Shown here: positions 56,993-64,000 of the stretch, in pieces
How positions within the stretch are numbered: the stretch's first letter is position 1
How the letters are laid out: each line of letters starts with the position of its first letter
Assembly: GCA_951812925.1 (NCBI GenBank)
Contig: OX638372.1
Coordinates: 71,131,407 to 71,195,406, forward strand
Source of the DNA: Calliopum simillimum
Taxonomy: Eukaryota > Arthropoda > Insecta > Diptera > Lauxaniidae
Length of the DNA stretch: 64,000 nucleotides
Direction of reading: 5' to 3'
Made by a program: the position numbers and the translations under genes
Notes under the pieces: generated by a model
Database searches by the model: none
Told to the model about the DNA's origin: nothing
The model's input: the letters and a program-made list of their open reading frames with translations, nothing else

Positions 56993-59969
56993 CTTCTCTT
57001 CTTATACGAGATAAAATTGTATGTTTATTTATATATTTATAAATACTAGAATTCGCCTTGTGGCCGAAATTCGACCATTTCGATTTGACCATAAAATAAA
57101 GGAAAAAGTTTTTATACCATTCCTTGGTCGGGTTATCTGCATCGGTGCAGCAGCTAAGTTGCAATATCGTACTTTCCATTTAGAGGCGTGTAACTCCTAC
57201 TAAAGAGCACACAGTTTTTGATATCTTTCTATACCAAAATTCATAAAAATCAATCATGCTATCGTGTTAACTCTATATCTATACCATATTTCATAAAAAT
57301 CGTATGCAATATTTTCGCCATGAGAGCGTTTTTTCCATTTAGGAGCGTGGCACTGCCCACTTAAAACATAATGGTCATGCCAATCCTATCTCCATACCAA
57401 ATTTCGTTGAAACCGATGCAGCGGTTTAGCCGTGAGAGCGTTTTTTCCATTTAGGGGCGTGGCATCGCCCACTGAAAAACATAATGTTCATATTATCGTT
57501 CCTTAGTGCTAACCCTATCTTCATACCATATTTCGTTGAAATCGATGCAGCGGTTTAGCTGTGAGAGCGTTTTTTTCATTCAAAGGCGTGGGACCGCCCA
57601 CTAAAAAACATAATGGTCATATAATCGTTCCTTAGTGCTAACCCTATCTCCGTACTAAATTTCGTTAAAATCGATGCAGCGGTTTTGCTGTGAGAGTGTT
57701 TTTTCCATTTAGGGGTGTGGCACCGCCCACAAAAAAACATTATGGTCATATCGTTCCTTAGTGCTAATCCTATCTTCTTACCAAATTTCGTTAAAATCGA
57801 TGCAGCGGTTTAGCTGTGAGAGCGTTTTTTTCATTCAAAGGCGTGGGACCGCCCACTAAAAAACATAATGGTCATATAATCGTTCCTTAGTGCTAACCCT
57901 ATCTCCGTACTAAATTTCGTTAAAATCGATGCAGCGGTTTAGCTTTGAGAGGATTTTTTCATTTAGGGGCGTGGCACCGCTCACTGAAAAACATAATGGT
58001 CATATTATCGTTTCTTAGTGCTAACCCTATCTCCGTACCAAATTTCGTTAAAATCGATGTAGCGGTTTAGCCGTGAGAGCGTTTTTTCCATTTAGGGGCG
58101 TGGCACCGCCCACTTCAAAAAAATATAGTCTTATGCACTGCTCCTCCTCACAACCTTTCCAACAAAAGAAAAATCAAGCAAATCGGTTGAGATTTAGGTA
58201 TGAAACAGGGACTGAACCGATTTCGTTTGCCTATATATATAAAGATATATGTGCCCAAATAAGAAAGGATGCAGCGATTTTAATGAAACTTGGAACAATG
58301 TTAGATATTATCATACAATGAAGAATAAGGTAGGTTTGAACTTTGTAAATGCTCACCAGGGGGCGTGGCGCTGCCCTAAATTTTAAAATTGATTTAGGCA
58401 TAACTCGCAAACCATTCAAGTTCTTTGGATAAAATTTGGTGAGCGGGTACGACTTAATAATACCTTGTAACAGACAAAAAGTGGGCGGGATCGAATAAGT
58501 GCCACGCCCACTTTTCGGCCCTTGAAAATTTTAATTCAATATTACTCGAAAACGACTCCAACAATTTTAATGAAAATTTAGGACGTGTTACCTCTACAAA
58601 CAAGGGTTATTATGTAATACACCGTTATGTTGGGAAAACTCGTTGAAGGGCGTGGCACCACCCACAAAAATATAAAACGGTATAAAAAGAAAACTAATAA
58701 AGCAAACATTCTGAAATTGACTGTGAGGAGCCTAATTGCTATAGGACATCTCTGATCTGAAAGTGGGCAAAATATCGCCGTTGCGCGTGGAACCTCCCAT
58801 ACAAGTAAAATACGTAAAATGCTATATCTCGCAAATGTTACTAGATATTTTAATGAATTTTGGTATGTAGGTACTGCTTATCAATTCCTTTTAATTACCG
58901 AAAAGTGGGCGGTATCGAAGAAGTGCCACGCCCTCTTTTTAACCATTGAAAATTTTAATTCAGTATTATTCGAAAACGACTCCAACAATTTTAATGATAA
59001 TTTAGGAGATGTTACCACTGCAAACAAGGATTTATATGTGATATAACGTTATATTAGGAAAATACGTTGAAGGGCGTGGCACCGCCCACAAAAAATATAA
59101 TTCGTTAAAAAAAGAAAACTAATAAAGCAAACATTCTGAAATTAACTGTAGGGAGTCTACTTGCTATTAGGCACCTATGACCTCAAAGTGGGCAAAATAT
59201 CGCCGGTGTGCGTGGAACCTCCCCTACAAGTAAAACACATTAAATGCTATTTCTCACAAACGGTACAATATATTTTGATGAAATTTAGTATGCGGATCTA
59301 TATCATGAGTATCTAAAGCATAACGAAAAGAAGGCTTTGTTCAATAATTGCCACGCCCACTTTTTATCAAAATAAAAATTTTGGTTAATTAATAACTCAG
59401 GTACAAAAAAACAATGGAATGAGCTTTTTAATTCTTATATGCAGCCTTATGTACTTTTGACGTTGAATCCGTCTCCATTGCAGAACTGTCATTATACCTG
59501 CAGGATTTTGAAATATCCTTGTTTGAATTTGAAGAAAACGTCAGTACAGCATTGCTACAAGAAAAGGTAAAATTCTTTTTTATTAATCGCATCGAATGCC
59601 ACAATCTTTCTTATCAAAATATCGTTTCGGATTTTTACAATAGGACTCTATTTTCCGCGTTATGATCCTTTGAAGATAAGATATTTCAGCCCCCATACAA
59701 ATGACGAAATATTTTGGGTTTGTGGCATATCCAATTTATTTATTTTAGGGCATTCTATTTCACCAAAAAAGAATTTGAGTTTTTAAAATTTTTCTATACC
59801 ATTCGATATTTTCCAAATTTTTCTTATTATTATTCTCATCGGTTTATTTATCATTTTGAAAGTATGATCATTAGAGGTGAAAATGTATAAGTTGCATAAC
59901 AAAAAATAGCTGTGAATAAAAACATCGACAAAAATAATAAAATCAGATTGTTGACCGAGCAGGGATCGG
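56993..59969 (+). mobile_element. 3-kb interspersed element with internal 125-bp array
   Basis: Inserted into the left arm of the foldback 56868-61670; the intact right arm shows the join without target duplication. Begins TCTTCTCTTCTTATACGAGA (TC after an A). Ends with hairpin GACCGAGCAGGGATCGGTC about 10 bases before the junction. An inverted 1.8-kb relative lies at 38440-40236. No protein coding. Lack of target duplication, the TC start and a terminal hairpin recall Helitrons, but the usual CTRR end is absent. Confidence 0.7.
57200..58130 (+). repeat. Tandem repeat, about 125-bp unit, seven copies
   Basis: Each unit contains GTGAGAGCGTTTTTTCCATT, AGGGGCGTGGCACCGCCCAC and AAATTTCGTTAAAATCGATG. 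Starts of the GAGAGCG word lie near 57324, 57437, 57562, 57690, 57819, 57947 and 58074. Copies 3 and 5 share private changes (ttcattcaaaggcgtgggac), so a two-unit block was duplicated. Confidence 0.9.
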
Positions 59970-60134
59970 TCTCCAGGTACCATTTACTGATGGCGCATCG
60001 CATTTCTTTGTTTTAAGTGTGAAAGAGTACTCTTCGAAACACTTTTGTACATATCTCGTGAAAAAAAAAATGCAGACAAATGAGGCTGCTACCATTAGAA
60101 AGAGCATGAAATTTTCATAATAATTTTTTTCGTA

Positions 60135-61237
60135 TTGGCTGTACAACTTAAAAACCGGAATTTTTTAGCGAAATTTGATGCTTTATTGTGGAAAAATGTT
60201 ACAATATATTTTATTCAAAGTATTGTCCATTGGAAGCTACAACATTTCCCCATCTTTCAGGCAATTTATGAATTCCATCCCAAAAAAATTGCGCCGGCTT
60301 GGCGGCCAAAAATGAATCTATCCAATTTCGGATGCCTTGCTCTGATGTGAAGCGTATTCCGGTGAGGGCGTTTTGCATCGAGCGAAATAAATGAAAGTCA
60401 GATGGAGCAAGGTCCGGACTATAAGGCGGGTGAGCCAAAACTTCCCATCCACTATTTTCCAAATAGTTTTTCACGGGTCTTGCAACATGCGGCCGAGCGT
60501 TGTCATGAGGAAAAATTATTGCTTCGTGTCTGGTCGCATTTTCCGGGCATTTTTCGATGATGGCACGCTACAAACGTATTAATTGTGTTCGGCACAGGTC
60601 ACCTGTGATTGTCTGGCCCGATTTCAACAACTCATAATATAACGGACCCTTCTGATCCCACCAAATACACAGCATAACCTTGGCGCCATGGATATTTGGC
60701 TTCGAGGTTGATTTGGCTGGTTGGCCGGGTTTCACGTATGACTTTTTGCGCTCGAAATGGCTTGCTGAGTCACTCCCAACGATTTGGCAAGCTCGTCTTG
60801 TGTTTGACACGAATCCTCATGGAGTAGCTTCTCTAATTCTTCGTCTTCAAACTTTTTTGGCTGTCCTGGGCGTTCTTTGTCTTTGATGTCAAAATCGGCA
60901 CTTTTGAAGCGTTTAAACCATTCAAAACACTGTGTTTTTCCTAAAGCATCGTCGCCATAAACTTCTACAAGCAAACTATGACTTTCCGCAGCAGTTTTCT
61001 TTGCAAAAAAATGACCCAACAGAACCTCCCGCAAATGCTGTCTTTTTCTCGAATTTTCGAAGTTATTCATCGTGAAAAATAATAATGATGCACACAAGAT
61101 AAAATTGTTTTGTTGACTGATTTTGACAGCTGTCAAATGTACCTTCAAAATGACATATATATAAAGTTCGAGCTTTCACGATATTTGTTAGTACGGACAT
61201 CCACCGTCAAATTCCGGTTTTTAAGTTGTACACCCAA
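60135..61237 (-). mobile_element. Internally deleted mariner (DD34D) element
   Basis: 1103 bp between TA dinucleotides (60133-60134 and 61238-61239), with 28-bp inverted ends containing TGTACAACTTAAAAACCGGA. Full-length relatives are near 1.3 kb, so about 200 bp are missing. Confidence 0.92.
60211..61069 (-). pseudogene. mariner transposase, deleted and interrupted
   Basis: N-terminal DNA-binding part intact from about 61069 (FENSRKRQHLREVLLGHFF to [10 protein letters not shown]). A deletion and frameshift near 60740-60770 remove the first catalytic Asp (the TGDEKW region). The frame continues [19 protein letters not shown], meets a TAG near 60568, and resumes with FPHDNARPHVARPVK (second Asp) and PPYSPDLAPSDFHLF (third Asp, 34 residues on). 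Ends GNVVASNGQYFE. A clear mariner of the DD34D class; dead. Confidence 0.9.
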
Positions 61238-61829
61238 TAGTTTCTTCGGTAGTTTTTTAACTTTCAAATTTAAAAATCGTTTTGAAAAATAAATATTTCG
61301 CTTTAAAACTAAACACAGTTTTTTCAAGTTTTAAAACGATTTTAAATTAAACTTTGAAAGCTAAAAAACTACCGAAGTGACATATTTAGGAAAAAAATTA
61401 TTATAAACTTTTTTATGAAAAATTGTATGTTCTTTCTCATTTGTCTGCGTTTTCGCTTTCACGAGATATGCACAAAAGTGCTTAAAAGAGTACTCTTTCA
61501 CACTTAAAACAAAGAAATACGATGCGCCACAAGTAAATATTAATATAATGGGCTCTCCTTGCACCAGAATTTTAAGTTCCTACTGTTTTAACAAAAAAAC
61601 TTGTTGGAAAGCAAATTGGAAGCAAAAAAGAATTATGAATCAGTCTAATGTATATACTTATATCCGTAGTATTTTAACAAAACAATCTAAGTCCTTCTGC
61701 GTGAAAAAAAAAACACATAACCAGCATCGACACTAGCACAAGCTATTTGCTTTTCTCGCGAAGAGGGACTTAAGCTGGAAGCAGTGAATATTTTATTAAT
61801 TGAAACTCCCCTTCCAGCAGGGATACATT

Positions 61830-62690
61830 TTCTACCCTACACCCAGGGTATATTCACTTTGTCCTTCCGTTTTTAAGGCGTGGTAGGTATGGAAAAGTAT
61901 CTATATTCTTGATCAGCGTCACCTCCTGAGTCAATATAGCCATGTCCGTTTGTCTGGCTGGCTGTTCGTGGAAATACGTTTTGTGGGAAAACAGAGCAAG
62001 ATAATTCAATGAAATTTGGTGCACTGCCTCCTCGTGGGATTAAAAATTAGTGAAATTGGTCAACGGCCACGCCTACCGCCCATACAAAAAATATATTCAA
62101 AATTCAACTTTAAGAGTATTTTTCACGGCAGTGCAACCAAAATACACTTAAATACTATGAATTGTAAGCACAAGCTGTAAGCAAAAAATGAGCAAATTCG
62201 GACAAGAGGGCGTGGCACCTCCCATTTAATAATCGAACTTAATTTTACTCAGCCACTAAAAGCTATAAGTGCAAGCTCTCGACAAAAACTTGATAAAATC
62301 GGACAAGAGAGCGTGGCACCTCCCATATAAGCAAAATATTCAAAATGCTATACTGAAAGAGCTTTTTGAGATAATTCAATTAAATTTCACTCAAATACTT
62401 AGGACCATAAATACACGCTCTGAGCTAAACTAGACGAACTCCAACAAGAGGGCGTGGCACCTCCCATGCAAAAAAAGCTTTAAACCGCCATACTGAAAGG
62501 TTTTTTGCGAAAATCCCACTAAATTTCATTCAAATACTAAGAAATATAAATGCAAGCTCTGAGCAAAAACTGGGTGAATTCGAACAAGAGGGCGTGGCAC
62601 CTCCCACAAGCAAAATTTTTAAAATACTGCAGTGTAGGGTATTTAGTGTTTGGCCAGGCCAAAGGTTACACCCTTACTAGTTTCATTTTA
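61830..62690 (-). mobile_element. GGGCGTGGC-family half-element, best single copy
   Basis: Minus-oriented relative of 34180-35248. It runs from CTACACCCAGGGTATATTCA through the CGTCACCTCCTGAGTCAATA module and five 120-150-bp repeats with GAGGGCGTGGCACCTCCCAT, to TTTGGCCAGGCCAAAGGTTA and CACCCTTACT. It shows the basic element as about 0.85-1.0 kb with dissimilar ends. Confidence 0.8.
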
Positions 62691-62714
62691 GTATCGTTGG
62701 TATTTTAAGAAATA

Positions 62715-62890
62715 ACCAGTATGCAACGCTGAGTTTTTCCAATACCGATGACATTTCGCTCAAAAAAACATGGCAACGCTGAATTTTTCCAATATCACTG
62801 GCATTTTGCGCAAAAACCAGTTTGCAACGCTGACTTTTTCCAATTCCGTTCACATTTTGCACAAAAAATAACACATGGCAACGCTGTTTT
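62715..62890. repeat. Tandem repeat, about 55-60 bp, four copies
   Basis: GCAACGCTGA(G/A/C)TTTTTCCAAT begins each copy, near 62719, 62773, 62824 and 62879. Directly adjoins the end of the GGGCGTGGC-family element. Confidence 0.85.
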
Positions 62891-62899
62891 TTTTTTTAC

Positions 62900-62970
62900 A
62901 ACAATATTACAGTAACAACAACAACAACAACAATATTACAACAACAACAACAATATTACAACAACAACAC
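62900..62970. repeat. CAA microsatellite
   Basis: Runs of caacaacaa interrupted by caatatta. Confidence 0.95.
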
Positions 62971-63999
62971 CAGTTCAGGGGGTCGATTCTGGTTCAGTGA
63001 AAAGTCGAAGTGAAAAGATTTTTTATCACTTCACCGTAAAAGCGATTCTTGTTGTTTAATATTTTTAAAAATGTGAAAAGTTTTTTTACACCTCAAGAAA
63101 AAGTTTTCACTGACAAATTCGACAGTGATAAAAATTTAATTTAATGAAAAACAAACATAAACAAATAAAAAAAAATATTTCAAATGCGGTTTCCTATAAA
63201 ACATTAACAATAAGTTGATGTAAATGGTCGGAAATTGAAGGAGCTCAATCAGATGGATAAATTTAAAATTGCAAAATATAAGGAATTTTCTGCCCACGAC
63301 CCCGATTAATTCTATATTCGTTTCGCTTCAATTTAACGCCGCGTATTCCATCGCAGTCCATTTTTAGTTGGTTCAATTAAAAAACTAGAGTTCGTTTTGA
63401 CCACCTAAAGCAAGTGGACAGCGTGATTTAGATCGGATCACAAATCAGACAGTCTGTCTTTTGTAGACTCTGAAACTATCCGCCTGAATTTGAATTTCAA
63501 TCACACTTCGACCCCAACTATTATCTGTACCAAGTTTCATTCTCTTAGCCAGAACCATGTGGCCGTAATCGACGTTTATTTGTATTCTAAAAATCAATTT
63601 CGACCAAGGGGAAAAGAGTAATTTAAAAGCTTTTCATTAGCATTTATGTATTTGTCAGCACCAAGCACTTACGATACATAAGAAGCATCGTTTCATTGTA
63701 TGCGCTAGGGAGTAAGCGCTTACTTCTGCTTAACTAAAAAGAGGTAAGCGTTAATTATTAAAAAAAAAAAAAATAAAAAAAATAACTGTCCCCCATTGGG
63801 ATTGAACTCCTAACACAATGCTCCGAAATATTAAAATAGCAAACCCTCTTTCACATCAGCTACAGAATCTCATTACGTATGAGTATAAAATTTGTATTTT
63901 AAATAAAACTATTTGTCAGCTAGAGAATGTCAGTTAATTTTCACACACCACATTGAAAATTTTATTCAACTCGCTTTTTTCACTTTGTAAACCAGAATT
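62971..63999. other. AT-rich end of the window
   Basis: No coding sequence supported. On the minus strand near 63785-63870 a tRNA-like pair of boxes is visible (B box GAGTTCAATCCC), followed by a T/A-rich tail, possibly a second SINE family; weak. Confidence 0.4.
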
Positions 64000-64000
64000 G

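Larger units (their letters stand above)
56868..61670. repeat. Foldback element broken open by nested insertions
   Basis: Left arm 56868-56992 continues at 59970-60134; right arm 61238-61670 is their reverse complement (for example GGTGCAAGGAGAGCCCATAA at 56970 against its complement at 61550, and GTTTTAAGTGTGAAAGAGTA at 60010 against its complement near 61500). An inner hairpin at 61245-61380 pairs CTTCGGTAGTTTTTTAACTT with its complement. The left arm was split by the 3-kb element; a mariner sits at the loop side. Confidence 0.8.

Noticed and set aside
57200..58130. CRISPR array
   Set aside because: Eukaryotic context; units are contiguous minisatellite repeats without unique spacers, and no cas genes.

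Overview
The window looks like repeat-choked chromatin of a higher fly (Diptera, Cyclorrhapha). It is AT-rich with GT-AG introns. It carries one recognisable intact host gene, Dbp80 (the fly DDX19/Dbp5 mRNA-export DEAD-box helicase), spread over more than 40 kb. The rest is retrotransposons, Tc1/mariner elements, foldback elements, tandem arrays and dead gene fragments. From general knowledge, the Drosophila Dbp80 gene also lies in pericentric heterochromatin with very large introns. The exact species cannot be read from the sequence; a tephritid-like fly is only a guess.

Layout. 1-4.2 kb: 5' part of a Ty3/Gypsy element on the minus strand (LTR, primer site, gag with SAP domain and CCHC knuckle, -1 frameshift site, broken pol). 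4.3-12 kb: a tRNA-derived segment duplicated on both sides of a complete BEL/Pao element (4814-11472; 440-bp LTRs, target duplication ctgcc, one stop codon in its polyprotein). 12-15 kb: pseudogene debris: Rrp12 3' exons, a P32-Tango2 chimera and two foldback elements.

Dbp80 (plus strand). The exon numbered 2 here is at 16471-16559, followed by a 24.7-kb intron. Exons 3-6 are at 41239-42530, followed by an 11.6-kb intron. Exon 7 is at 54172-54273 and exons 8-9 at 56383-56743. Every visible exon is open, phases agree across all junctions, and motifs Q through V are present. The first exon(s) and the last exons (motif VI) are not in the window.

The 24.7-kb intron holds a recent tandem triplication of a 5.05-kb unit (about 18.5-33.7 kb, plus a partial fourth copy). 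Each unit contains an internally deleted Tc1-like element and a two-armed GGGCGTGGC-rich element. The 11.6-kb intron holds a 1.24-kb near-identical inverted duplication, a second 1.3-kb palindrome, MITEs, and fragments of Gypsy, non-LTR and mariner elements. The intron after exon 7 holds an apparently intact DD37D (maT-like) transposon. The tail is a nest: a foldback invaded by a 3-kb repeat element and by a deleted mariner. A related copy of the 3-kb element sits inverted at 38.5-40.2 kb, so the two copies bracket exons 3-9. Because these palindromes lie in introns of an expressed gene, they could be transcribed as long hairpins.
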